This document shows positions 1 through 11,552 of a stretch of 64,000 bases of DNA, one piece after another. The stretch's first letter is position 1. The number at the start of each line of letters is the position of its first letter. Where the stretch lies: NCBI RefSeq assembly GCF_027595985.1, contig NC_073306.1, positions 152,878,919 to 152,942,918 of the forward strand, in the 5' to 3' direction. The stretch is from Sorex araneus (Eukaryota > Chordata > Mammalia > Eulipotyphla > Soricidae). A program made the position numbers and the translations under genes. The notes beneath the pieces are model-generated. The model was not told the origin of the DNA. It ran no database searches and saw only the letters and a program-made list of their open reading frames with translations.

Positions 1-84
1 ATTGTTGTTATTAACAAATGTTAATAACTAATGTTATTGAATCTCACCATTGAATACACATCTTCTTAATATTCTTTTCAATAA

Positions 85-1618
85 AATGGAAGGCAAGCAG
101 GAAGCTCTTTAGCTGCATACCAAAATACTTTACCACGCTGTGGGGAAAAGCACCTGGGATTGTTTTGTTGCAAGCTAAATCAGCCACTTTTTCACTTTGG
201 AAAAACAACTTTATTTGAAAGGATGACTGACAAACTCTGATTATCTAACTTTACTACTTGGCAAACATCTTCTTGCCAATGATAGACTTCAAGCTTTCAA
301 ATTAATGTTAGAATTTCATTAAGTTACTCTCTGCCACGGTGAATCTGACAGCTCCTAATCCTTAAAGATTTTCCTTGGATGAGATCAGTGGTGATACTAA
401 TGAATGTGGCTTTTTGAAATTATATAATGAAATATGTCAACATTTGGAAGATATGTATAACTCAATGAGCCAGTGTTTTTCAAATGACCCATGATGGCAT
501 TACAAAGTCATGCGTGAGTAAAAGACATTCAGAGCACAAGAAGGATCAATAGATTTTAATTTCAGATTGCACATTGCAACACATTTCTAGAAAACTACTA
601 CTGAAACCACACCACTCCCTGCACATCGGCGACGCAAAGCCTAAGGATGTCAAAGGGAAGGAAAAGTCAAACACCCTGGGGTCACAGTTGGTGGGAAGAG
701 CCTCCTAGAGCCCAGCTAAGATCTGTTCCAAACAGACCGACATCTCCGAAGTGGTGCACTGGAATCCTTAAATTATCAAGTCATTGAATCACATGGCTCA
801 GAGCACCGTTTTCAGCATAGCACATATGAAGAAGCATGATCTCGGGCTGTGTCTGCACGATGACCCTAAGCACCCACCACCCCCTCCAATACTGCCCACT
901 TCCCTATTTTATACCTTCAAAATTGAGTCAATGCAACAACAAGCTCCTTGCTCGTCCCCCTTGCAATGAAGCTTTTCTCCCTCAAACCCGCATCCCAGAA
1001 TACTGACTTCAGGGTGTTCAGGCAGACTGACTCTTCCCGGGTGCCAGGAGTCCCTCCTGCACTACGTTTGGATGTAATTTAGTTTGCATAGAGGAATAGG
1101 CCCCTAATTACCTGAAATTGCACCTTAAGCCCACCTCCCGCTTCCTTTCCTGTATCTGTGAGAAGCTAGATTTTCTTCATAAATTGACACTAAACAACAT
1201 AACACAACAGACTATGAAAGCAGAAAGAAGTCTGCTGTCGTCATTAAGTCAGACACGAAAGATACTCACTCCCCCAAAAACGCAGACCAATGCTATTCTT
1301 ATCATGGTTACCTTTTGTTTTTTTAAAAAATATATACACAGGATGGGGCTGGAGCAACAGCACAGCGGGTAGGGCGTTTGCCTTCAGGCAGCCAACCCGG
1401 GTTCGATTACCAGCGTCCCATATGGTTCCCTGAGCACTGCCAGGGGTAATTCCTGAGTGCAAAGCCAGGAGTAACCCCTGTGCATCGCTGGATGTGACCC
1501 AAAAAGCAAACCAAAACAAACAAACAAACAAAAACCACAGGTATTTTTTAATATTATTTAACATGTAATCTATTTTTTTAATGAATCAATATATGTATAT
1601 GTGTTTAAATTGTCAGTT
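85..1618 (+). mobile_element. Decayed hAT/Charlie DNA transposon, transposase C-terminal region
   Basis: Segments 85-605 and 1135-1345 plus 1537-1618 align by eye to my memory of a mammalian Charlie-type transposase coding and 3' region (including the stretch around GAAGCTAGATTTTCTTCAT at 1162 and the AACATGTAAT region after 1545). The two parts are separated by about 530 bp of unrelated sequence (605-1135) and by a SINE (1345-1536). There is no open frame. The element runs off or ends near the left edge; terminal inverted repeats are not visible. Confidence 0.6.
1345..1536 (+). mobile_element. tRNA-derived SINE, poly(A) type
   Basis: Full-length copy with A box (ACAGCACAGCGGGTAGGG) and B box (GGTTCGATT), inserted in the Charlie remnant; short CACAGG repeats flank it. 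Confidence 0.9.
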
Positions 1619-1639
1619 CAAGGCAAGATGACAACTCAT

Positions 1640-1850
1640 AGGACCGGGGTGCATGTTTGCATGTCGAAGACCTGGATTTGGGACCTAGCACCACACACAC
1701 CACACAAAAAACACACCACGCACACATGGCACACCACACCACACACACACTACAGCCTCCCAGCACTGCTAGGACGACCCTCAAGCGCCACACCGAGCAG
1801 TGTGTGGTTCCCAAGCACACCCACGTGTGGCCCCAAACAAAACTACAAAG
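1640..1850 (+). mobile_element. Old SINE copy expanded by an internal CA tract
   Basis: SINE-like start (GGTGCATGTTTGCATG) and end (GTGTGGCCCCAAACAAAAC) are separated by about 65 bp of CA repeats with ACCACACAC units. Confidence 0.5.
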
Positions 1851-2209
1851 TAGGTGAAGGGATATCACAAATGAAACGGACACGAGCTGCTGCTGACGAG
1901 GCCCAGCCCGGGAAAGAAGCCGCGCGGAAACGTCAACAGAGACATTTTAACATTATCGAGTACTAACTCTAAAGCATTTCAGCACAACAGTGGAGTGATA
2001 CCATAAATCCTCACTGATGTCGTAGACAGGTTCTTGGAAACTGCAGCTTCAGGGAAGTGGTGTTTAACAGAAGCGTTTACCCTGGGCTGAGAGACAGCGC
2101 TGGGTTCTTAAGCTCAGTTCTGATCACTGAAACACCACCAGGCTTCCACACGGCCAAGACACGCGTGTTCCAGTTTGGGGGGTTGGTGGGCATTTTTCTC
2201 TTTCTCTCT

Positions 2210-2350
2210 TCTGTTGTTTGGTTTGGGGACCACACCTGGCGGTCAGGGCTTCCTCCTGGGGGGCTCAGGCAGCCGCATGGGGGGCTGAGCTGAGGCAGGC
2301 CGCCTGCAGGGCGAGTGCCCTTCCCTCTGCACTACGGCTCTGACCCAGCC
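2210..2350 (-). mobile_element. Degenerate SINE
   Basis: Reverse-sense SINE body (GGGGACCACACCTGGCGG then a gap-filled body) with a worn head near CTACGGCTCTGACCC. Confidence 0.45.
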
Positions 2351-2496
2351 GAGACTCCTTCTATATTAAACAGTTCCTCTTACTCATTCCATCGATCAGC
2401 TTTCAACCCGAATATTCCAGCTCAGGGCCCTGGATGGCTGGGCCCAGGCCTGTCTCCTCAGCACACAATGTGAAACACAGCCTCAGACAGACATTC

Positions 2497-3275
2497 CTCA
2501 CACACACACACACACACACTCACATATACACACATAAATTTTCACACACACTCACACACATTCACATACACACACATTCACACACTCACATACATGCACT
2601 CACATATACACACTCACACAAACTTTCACACTCACACACACATTCACACACTCACACTCACAAATACACACACTCACATACACAACTCTCACACACATAT
2701 TCACACGCACATACACACGCTTTCACACACATTCACATACACACTCACGAACACACACATATTCACACACACTCACATACACACTCACAGACACACATAC
2801 TCTCACATACACATAGGACTTTCACACACACACGTTCACACACTCACACACATTCACAGACATTCACATACACTCACATACACACCACACTGTCACACAC
2901 ATATACACTCAAGTACACTCACATACACACTCACACACATATTCACACAATCACAGACATACTCACACAGACGCTCACACACTCATGCACGCACATACAC
3001 ACACATGCTCACATACACACTCACACATGCACACTCACACACATACACACATTCACACACTCACACACATACACACATTCACACACTCACACACATTCAC
3101 ACACTCACATACACATACTGTCACATTCATATACACTCACATACACACACTCACATACATACACACATACACACGCACATTCACAGACACACATACATAC
3201 TCACTCACTCATGCACACAAACAAACTCACACAGGCATATCCATGTCCATAACCACTGACACAAACACAACCACA
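2497..3275. repeat. Complex CA-rich tandem tract, about 0.78 kb
   Basis: Mixed CACACA, CATTCACACA, CTCACATACA and related units. It creates spurious His/Thr-rich ORFs in several frames. Some motifs, such as ACACATTCACACACTCAC, recur many times. Confidence 0.95.
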
Positions 3276-3281
3276 TAATCA

Positions 3282-4327
3282 ACCATGGAGTGAATGTGAT
3301 ACTCCAAGCATAGCTCTTTCGATTTCTCTTTGGGACATCTGAATAGTGTTCTCATCCTGTCTCTGTGGGGCCCAGGTCTCTGAGGCGTATGTTAGTTCAG
3401 GAAGAGAAATGTGGAGTCGAAAAGATGTGCCCAGAGCGGAGGTTCTTCCTCTTAACAACTTCTTCGATGCTCTTGAAGGAGCTCCACATTGCTCCCTTCC
3501 TCCTGCGCAGTTCTGGCACCAAGTCATTCATTATGTTGAGTTCTCGACCCAGGTACACATAACTGCTGCATTCAGAGATGTTCGTTCGTTGAGAGCAAAT
3601 GGAACTAGTCCGTTCTCATGAACACTGTCTTAGTGAGATTCAGCTGCAGTCCGACCTTTCCACACTCTCGGTCGAAGTCGCCGGCATTTGTGCCGCTTGG
3701 CTAATGTTTGGTGTTATTAGAACTATGTCATCAGCAAAGTGGAGGTATTGGAGTTGCTGGCCGACTATCTTCACTCTCATTCCTTCTCATTCCAGTGGTC
3801 ACATGATGTTCTCGAGGGTGGCACTGAAGAGTTTTGGTGAAATAGTTATCACCCTGTTGATAGTTTGTTTGGTGAAATAGTAAATAGTTATCACCCTCTC
3901 TTTACGTCAATGATCACTTCCTTGTAGAGTGGTGAGATCCTGGTGGTGAATCCATAATATAGCTCACAGAGGATCCTGATGTACTGAGTTTGAATGCCCT
4001 CTTTGGCTAAGGCTTCTATGTCTGCTTCAGTCTCAACAGAATCAAAGACCTTTAAATCGATGAACGTTAGACAGAGCAGCATCTTGAACTCTTGCAAAAC
4101 CTCAATGAGCTTGGTCATTGTGTGGATAGGGTAGATCGTGCTGAATCCTTTTCAGAACCCGGCTTGCTCGCCTGGTTGTCCTTCGTCTAGTGTTCTGCCA
4201 ATCCTATTCAGGATGACTCGAGTGAACAACTGGTAGACGACAAACAACAGGCAGATCGGGCAATAGTTGCTGATGTCGTGGATGTCTCCTTTCTTGTATA
4301 ACAGAACAGTCCTGCTGGTTTTCCATT
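3282..4327 (-). mobile_element. RTE-type LINE fragment, reverse transcriptase region
   Basis: Minus-strand frames, broken by frameshifts, read WKTSRTVLLYKKGD, LTFIDLKVFDSVETEAD, TQYIRILCELYYGFTTRIS, YKEVIIDVKRG, then FADD (codons at 3727-3738) and LTYASETWAPQRQDEN: successive RTE/BovB-clade reverse transcriptase blocks. The endonuclease and the last part of the C-terminus are missing. The 3' side ends at the CA tract and the 5' side meets an L1 tail. A local duplication (3833-3893) repeats GGTGAAATAG and TAGTTATCACCCT. Not coding-competent. Confidence 0.88.
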
Positions 4328-4770
4328 GTGGAATATAAAATAACATAATCTGAGACTGACACCCAGGGACAGTAGACACAAGGGCCAAGAATATTGCTCC
4401 ATGGTTGGCAGCCTGTCTCATGAGCTGGGGGAGAAGGCAGTTGGAATAGAGAAGGGATCACTAAGACAATGATGGTTGGAGGGATTGTTTGGGATGGGAG
4501 ATATGTGCTGAAAGTAGATAAAGGATCAACATGATGGCCTCTCAATATCTGTATTGCAAACCATAATGCCCAAAAGTAGAGAGAGAGTATGGGGGAAACT
4601 GTCTGCCATAATAGAGGCAGGGGAGGGGTGGGATGGGGGTGACACTGGGAACATTGGTGGTGATAAATGTGCACTGGTTGAGGGATGGGTGTTCGATCAT
4701 TGTAAGACTGAAACTCAAACATGAAAGCTTTGTAACTGCATCTCACGGTGATGCAATTTTCAAAAATTAA
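4328..4770 (+). mobile_element. L1 3' end
   Basis: Matches the L1 3' UTR copy at 59955-60380 in the same order (GACAGTAGACACAAGGG, CTCATGAGCTGGGGGAGAAG, GAGGGATGGGTGTTCGATCATTG), ending in an A-rich tail. Only the terminal 440 bp are present. Confidence 0.85.
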
Positions 4771-4779
4771 AAAAAGAAG

Positions 4780-6259
4780 AAGCATGAAACCCCAAGGCTC
4801 GTGGTATGTGTGAGCTGGTCACCCTGCGGTGCTGTGTGAGCTGGACACCAGACTGGACCTGTAGCTGAGACCCAGGGCTGCTGGCGGGTGGACGGGGGTG
4901 GGGCATGGACAGCACCGCAGCCCCAGCTCCTAGATCTAGCACCCTGTTCCTCACGGTGTCTCTTAGCGCCCTCTCCTGACAATCCTTAACGTGACGCTTT
5001 GCTACTCGTAGGTCCTTGAGCTGGAACTGCAGGACGAATTTGGAAGCGAGAGGTCATCAATTGAGAGCTGGCAGGCTGACTGAAAACACATCACACAGGC
5101 TTCTTCAGTTACAGTTTTATGTTCCCGAAAACAGTGTCCTGAGGACCACAGTTGAAGAAACACTGATTTTTGTATATCATAAAATATTTGTTCTCAGACC
5201 TCTTGATTCTTTCTTATATGGACCCATTGTCTCTGATTTCCAAACTTCTCACGTCAACAACCACATCTGGAAAACACACTCTGCTCAGGAAAGCTGCCAA
5301 AGGCTGAGAGCTGGGGCTGTGGGGGTGTGGGTTAGAGTCTGCAGCCAGAATATATGTTTTAGTACAGGAAGCAAAAAAAAAGGGAAAAAATTAATGAATC
5401 ATTAATAAGGGCAATTTAGCAAATATATCAACAACTTCTTGCTTTCAGTGACAATGTTATGACTATTTTCCCATTAGCCCATGGTTACATGGTTTTGAAA
5501 ATACCCAAATTATACATCTCTAAACTCATGTTTCTGCAGCATAGAAATTACCGTCTGCAAGGCAGGAACGACCACACGGGTGTTCATCACTTCTCCCAAA
5601 ATCTGTGAAGGTCATTCTCATCCTTTAAGGACTAGCACGCCATGAGCCCTTCCCATCACCCCTCCCCAAGCCGGAATGACCACCTGCCTCCCCTCGGCCG
5701 GGTTTTGTTTGTCTGCCTCTGTTGAACCCTTTCCCCAGACAGTACGCCTTGGAGTGGTTGCACCTGCCTCTCTGTGTCCCACTGGACTGAACTCCTCAAG
5801 GAGAATCTCGCATCTCCTGTGTCTTTATATCCCGCAGCCAAACACGTGACCCGCTGGGATATGTTCCCTCCCCTCTCTTCCTCACCCAACGTCTGCCCAC
5901 ACGGACACAAATCTGCTCCCTTTGAACGAAGAACGTTGCTTGAGTCAAGTTATTCCTGGTTTGGGTTGGTCACAGGGCAGGCACTTAGCTGCCTCCTGAG
6001 CCAAAGAGCAGAGAATCTTTTTGAGAATTCTGAGATATGGAGAGTGTGCAGGTTAATTCAAAACTCAGGACAAATAATCACGCCTTATTTATATCACAGT
6101 TGCTTTTGTTGAGGTGACATGGCATCTCAACATATAAATTTCATGTTGCATCACTAAATTCAATATGATATGCTGTAATTCTCACTGCTTAGCTAGGGAG
6201 CCATTTCTTCTCTTCTCATCATCACTTCCTACATCCAGCACTAATCCACCAGAATGTAA

Positions 6260-6262
<3 letters not shown>
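4780..6262. other. Intergenic DNA without recognised repeat or gene
   Basis: No coding pattern, splice-supported exon or repeat family was recognised here; a short poly-purine run lies near 5372-5390. Confidence 0.5.

Positions 6263-6310
<48 letters not shown>
6263..6310. repeat. (GT)24 microsatellite
   Basis: Uninterrupted GT dinucleotide run, immediately followed by a reverse-sense SINE tail. Confidence 0.97.
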
Positions 6311-6313
<3 letters not shown>

Positions 6314-6450
6314 GGACCGTACCCAGCTGTGCTCAGCAATTACTCCCGACTGTTCAGAGATTACTCCTGGCAGTTCCTAGGGTACCATATGCAGAAGACA
6401 GGATCAAGCCAAGGCGGAAGGCCCTTTCCCTGTACCATCTCTCTGGCCCC
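6311..6450 (-). mobile_element. SINE, degenerate
   Basis: Reverse-sense body (TTACTCCTGGCAGTTC, GGTACCATATG) and head remnant ending TCTCTGGCCCC. Confidence 0.75.
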
Positions 6451-6925
6451 CAGCCAGGACTATTTAGCGGGATATTAAGATGTTGTGTTGGTCCAAAATA
6501 TTCCTTACTTCACTTTAGACATTTCCTAAATCTACCTCAAGAATCAGGACTAACTACAGAATGGGGCACTAACTAAAAGCTCCTAATTCGGTGTTTTACT
6601 GCCGGAATGTTTACTCCTCACTTTCACATCGTCCACTGGATGCTTCCCTCGGGCAGCTGCGGCCAACACTGTAATTCAGGAATGCAGTCGCCTCTTCCCT
6701 GGCCTCTGACTTCTCAAGACAACGTGGAAAAGTACGAACCTGAAGTCTTCATGTGCGCATGCGCTGTGCTCTGCAGCCGTGACGGCCTGTGTCCACCACC
6801 GCCCGGCAGCCGAAACCACACTTTGTCCCCAGGAGAGACACCGCCTGCCACTGACCGAGTAAGGACACAGACCCGGGTTCTGTCCACAGGCACTGCCAAA
6901 GCTTTCTTTTCAAAAGTGAAGATTG

Positions 6926-7104
6926 TTGGGGCGGAGAGATTGGATAGCAGATAAGGTGCATATCTGGCAGGTGGCCTTCCCAGGTTCAGTTCCCAGCGTC
7001 CCATAAGGTCCCCCAAGCACCGCCGGGACTGATTCCTGAGTACAGAACCAGAAGTAAGCCCTGAGCATCGCTGGGTGGGCCCCAAAACAACACCCGCCCC
7101 CCAA
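6926..7104 (+). mobile_element. SINE, poly(A) type, with target-site duplication
   Basis: Flanked by AAAAGTGAAGATTG (6912-6925) and AAAAGTGAAAATTG (7105-7118), 13 of 14 identical. Confidence 0.88.
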
Positions 7105-7118
7105 AAAAGTGAAAATTG

Positions 7119-7740
7119 ATTAGGTACCTTTCCCATCCCACCTCCGGTCCCCCTAGTAAAAGCACACCAGGAGGCGAACCTCTCATCTGACAGAGTGCCT
7201 AAAGTGATGAATCTTGAGCTTCAACTAGCTAAGCACGGGCCTGCACTGAATTAAAGGCATGTTTATTCATGGAAGCGCAGAAACAAAAGCGTAGGGACAT
7301 CTGCATGCTGGATGTGGACTGGCAAAATTGACACTAACAGGCAAGATGTAAATCAAGGCCTGGAAATACTTTATACACACACCCCCCTTTATTAGGCAAG
7401 CTAATGTTACACTTTCTTACATCTGATTCTACACACATTTCAGATGCTATTGTACACAAAATTAAGACAATGCCAGTGTATATTCTTTTCCCCTTTGGTC
7501 TGTTTGTGTTCACTCTATCTCCAGCATCTTAAATAATGCCCAGTACAGTTTGATCCTTAGAAGATATTTGCTGAAGAAATAAATGACCAAATCTATATAG
7601 GCTAGCAAATAGGACAAGGAGGACAACATATTTCAAAATCTGCAGCTGAACTCTTCTTAACAAGAGAACTGCTCATTTAGGGAAGATAATATATTGATGG
7701 TACTTTTGTTTCCAGCACAGTGTCAGACCAGGTACTTTGA
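7119..7740. other. Intergenic DNA, nothing recognised
   Basis: About 600 bp with no gene or repeat that I can name; moderately AT-rich. Confidence 0.45.
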
Positions 7741-7744
7741 AATT

Positions 7745-7830
7745 CTTTTTGTGGTGCTGGGGACCTAACTCATGGCATCACAAAAAGCAAGGCAAACACT
7801 AACCACTGAGCCACATCCCTGGCCCGCTGC
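7745..7830 (-). mobile_element. Old tRNA-type SINE head
   Basis: Reads as a reverse tRNA-like head (GCAAGGCAAACACTAACCACTGAGCC), more diverged than the main SINE set. Confidence 0.5.
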
Positions 7831-7979
7831 CCAGGTCCTCAGAACTACCTGTCAAGTGAAGACTCTCCAATAGCATTTTTTTCCACGTGTCACAGAGTCA
7901 TCTGGTCCACATCGATGGAATGTTTGGGGGCAAGAACAAGACAAAACAGAAGGTGAACAAGCTCTAAAATGTATCTTCA

Positions 7980-8195
7980 GGGGGCTAGGGAGACTTCAAA
8001 GGGCTGGAGCACCTTCCTTGCAAGCACATTCCTGGCACCTCACGCCCTGCCCCCAAACATTACTGGGTGGGGTTCCTGTGACCCCGAGAACTGAGAGGTC
8101 AAGCTTCCCCACATCACTGGCCTGAGCACTGTCAGGCCCACAGAGCCGGGCTGAGTATGGCCTGGGGTGACCCCCAGAATCAGTAAATAAGAGCC
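7980..8195 (+). mobile_element. Degenerate SINE
   Basis: GGGGCTAGGGAGACTTCAAAG head with CCTTGCAAGCACA, then a scrambled body ending near CAGTAAATAAGAGCC. Confidence 0.45.
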
Positions 8196-8584
8196 AAAGT
8201 GACTTCTGCGCTGGAGTTTGCCACTGCACCAACCCAGCTTGAGGCTCACTGGGGGTGGGGGGAAGGGCAGAGGGTGTGTATGAAGCAAAGGGAGGATACG
8301 GGGACCCTCCCAGAGAAGGAACCCAAAGGGCACTCAGGAAAGCCGGGTGCTATTTCCCCTCCTTGGTGAGTTGACTCCAGCCTTCAGAAGGTTGGGACGC
8401 CTAAAGGGTAAACTGCACTGGCCGGGAGGAGCTCGAAATGAGAGGAACTGTGTTGCAGAAAGAGAGCGCGCCTTCTTCCCCTGCACTGCCAACCTGCGCT
8501 CTGCATTTGAGTTTGTGTTTGCTTTGTTCTTTCACCCCCACACACAATTCTACCCCCTCACTTTTTGCTTCTCCCCTCCCCACC

Positions 8585-9115
8585 ACTGCTTTTTTATAAT
8601 TGAATCGCTGTGACAAAGTTGTTCATGATTGGGTTTCAGTCATACAGTGTCCCAATACCCGTCCCTTCACCAGTGTCCCAGTTCCCCTCCCACCAACAAC
8701 CCCTGGATTGTCTCTAGGGCACACATTTTTCTTCTGTTTCTCTCTCTCTCTCTTTCCTTTCTCTCTGCTTCTCTCTGTTTCTCTGTCTCTCTCTGTCTTT
8801 GTCTCTCTGTCTCTCTCTGTCTTTGTCTCTCTGTCTCTCATTCTGTCTCTTTCTCTTCCCATTCCCTTTTTAGGCACTGTGATTGCAACAGTTTCTGACA
8901 AGTTATCATACAAATCTCTCTACTCCTTTCAGCACTCAGTTCTTGTCCAGAGTGATCATTTCCAACTGTCATTGTCATGGAGTCCCTTCTCTGTCCTAAC
9001 TGTACACACATACACACCCGCTGCCCCCAACATACACACACTCGTGTAGCCAGCTACCAACCACAGACCAATCCCCCTGGCCTCATTTCTACTGTCCTTG
9101 CTTCCTTATCTCCCA
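8585..9115 (-). mobile_element. L1 3' UTR fragment with internal CT tract
   Basis: Begins with the reverse L1 tail (TAATTGAATCGCTGTGACAAAG), followed by CCCTTCACCAGTGTCCCAG and a 120-bp CT/CTGT-rich tract (8741-8860) at the position where other copies have a short CT run. Confidence 0.8.
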
Positions 9116-9284
9116 TGCCTGGGTGAAATCAGAGTGTCCTCCTCAGCCTTCCTAAGCCTGGTGTATTACACTCAGATTGAGTCTCAGCATCACTAACGGT
9201 AATGCTGGTCCCATCAGGGTCTTTCCTGAGGATGGGCCATCTGGATGCAGGGTCCACATGTGCCCTTCCATAGCCTCACATGGG

Positions 9285-9425
9285 GCCTGTGACTTAGCTA
9301 CTAGTGCCCTCAACTGACAGATGAAGAACTCTGGCTCACAGGGTGAAGGACGTGACCAAGGTCATGGAGACAGACACTGCACCTTTGGAGTTTGAATCCC
9401 GCCTAACACTTTACACCACGGTCAC
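9285..9425 (+). mobile_element. MIR-like ancient SINE
   Basis: MIR-type order: ACAGATGAAGAACTCTGGC, GTGACCAAGGTCATGG, GAGTTTGAATCCCGCC. Assigned from recalled MIR consensus. Confidence 0.5.
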
Positions 9426-9429
9426 TGGT

Positions 9430-10490
9430 GGCCTCCTCCTGTGGAACCTGAGAGCCTTGAAGGCAGAGGCGGGGGAGGAGCGGCCTGGAGCCCAGGAAAA
9501 ACAGAAAGTCCTGAAGTCCTAACAAGAGATCAATTCTACCTCCCCGACGGCAACAGAGATGCAAGACTGCCACAGCTGGCAACCCTTGATAGGTTTGTCC
9601 CCTTGATGAGTCCACGCCCTCAACGCTCTCCTTCATATCTTACCCACCCGCCCCTTGGGAAGGGCCCGTCATGTAACTGCTCAGACCCCCGTTTCGGGAG
9701 GTCACACCCACCAACAGAGCATTGACTGTTAAACTGTCAACCAGAAACACAAGTGCATCTGGAATTCAGCGCACAGGCAAAGGGCCAGCCTGCTTACAAC
9801 GCATGGATAGAGGCTCCAAGAAAACCAGATACAATATATAATCCTTTCCTTGGGTTAAAATAACACCTCTATGTACAACCTCATCGTATTAATTCTCTTT
9901 GTTTCATCCTTAGCTGAAGTCGAGGCAGGCTTCTCTGTGTTATTCACATATATTAAACAGCCTCAAATGACAAAATGCTCTAATAAGTGTCAATTTGACA
10001 CTGATACTAAGCTGTGAGTCTTCAAATAACAATGGTAACAGTTAATTAGAATTTAACCTGGCCACTTGCTTTCACGAAACAATGTACCATACATGGGTCT
10101 GCCTTGATATGGGCAGACTGACACCGAGGGAAAATGCAATACTTCAAAAAAAAAAAAAGCGGCATGCTGATGGTATTTAATTATGCACAACACTTTGCCA
10201 TTAATTGTTAGCATTTCAAGTGGTTTGAAGGGTCATCTGGTCTGCAGTCCTCCGATTATGATAGAAAGTCAGGTTAAGTCTTTGTCAGACTCTCACAATT
10301 GCTTTGTAAAGATTATCTTTACAAAGGGAGCCTGGACAAGCCTCCAAAATGGCTGACTTTATCTCTCATTCCCATTGCAGCTAAAAGTATAATAAATAAG
10401 ACATCTGGTACCGTAACAGGACTTAGTAAATGGTAGCATCATTATCACAGTAAATCTTGCATAAACACTTCTCCATTCAATAATTATCAT
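9430..10490. other. Repeat-poor AT-rich intergenic DNA, possible conserved noncoding element
   Basis: No coding signal and no recognised transposon. Contains clustered homeodomain-like TTAATTAT/TTAATTG motifs (10178-10210). Conservation cannot be assessed here. Confidence 0.4.
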
Positions 10491-10491
10491 A

Positions 10492-10672
10492 GGGCCAGAG
10501 AGATAGTACAGGTATTGAGGCTCTTTCCTTGCATGTAACCAGCCCAGTTTGATCCCTGGCACTGCATATGGTCCCCTGAACACCACCAGGAAAGATCTCT
10601 GAGCACAGAGCTAGGAGTAAGCCCTGAGCACTTCCTGATGTGACACCCCACCCACCCACCCACCTAGAAAAA
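10492..10672 (+). mobile_element. SINE, poly(A) type
   Basis: Head GGGCCAGAGAGATAGTACAGG, B-box GTTTGATCC, body to GCCCTGAGCACTTCC, followed by a (CCCA)n run instead of a plain A tail. Confidence 0.82.
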
Positions 10673-10767
10673 AGATTTTTAATTCTATCACAGTCCTGTA
10701 CTGCCTTTTGATCAGAGTTCTCTTTCCCTTCTGGGACTCCTGGTGTATCTTAGCTACAATACTCACA

Positions 10768-10870
10768 TATTCATTCATTCATTTCACACCTACTCACAGA
10801 GTACGTGCTGTGTGCCAGGCATGCACAAAACTTTCTCTCTAGGTAGGGTTCACCAAGGAAATGCTCTGTT
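10768..10870 (+). repeat. MIR-like segment with an inverted partner at 11795-11865
   Basis: ATTCATTCATTTCACACC and GTGCCAGGCATGCAC resemble MIR. The part from 10813 reappears reverse-complemented at 11795-11865 (shared AACTTTCTCTCTAGG and CCAAGGAAA). Confidence 0.45.
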
Positions 10871-11492
10871 CAAATTCCTCTCTTGGAGAGGGTCCACGTG
10901 CTTGTTGGAGACGCTGAGAAGTTCTGTGGGCGATATACAGACAATGAAATGACAGATGGTAGATACAAGGATGGATGCGTAGGTGGGTGCGTAGGTGGAT
11001 AAAAGATTGAAGGTAAATGGACAAATGAATAAAAGTATTTTCACTGTTTTCCTCACTTGCTGTATCCCTGTTTTGGAGAGCAGCTAGCAACCCTGGCAAT
11101 CTAAGGGACACACTTTGGGAACCAAGTGCATTTCTGGTACATTTTGGCACAAGAAAACAAGAAATAAAAACAAGAAAACAAGGCAACAAGAAAAGCTCTC
11201 CATTCATTTTATGTTTGCAGAGCATGATTGAGTACTCTTAAAAGCTGACCCCTGAGGGATGGCTGATGCAACAGTGAGATCTTGGTGAAGTCTGAATTCT
11301 GGCATCAAGTCCACCCTGTCTCCAAAATAGCAGTAACCAGTACCTGTTTTTAAAAAAATAACAACGATACATTTTTGAAAAAAAAAATAATCAATTTATC
11401 ATTGCTTTACAATTTTGTGGAATTCCAGGGGATTCACTCTAGTCGCCTCTGTGTGTTTAGGTGTCACCACCTCCTCAATCAACAAAGACTGG

Positions 11493-11494
<2 letters not shown>

Positions 11495-11552
<58 letters not shown>
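11495..11552. repeat. (GA)n microsatellite
   Basis: About 25 GA units with one GAAA interruption near the 3' end. Confidence 0.97.

Noticed and set aside
2434-3259. His/Thr-rich ORFs of 272 and 221 residues
   Set aside because: Pure translation of the CA-rich tandem tract; open in several frames at once.
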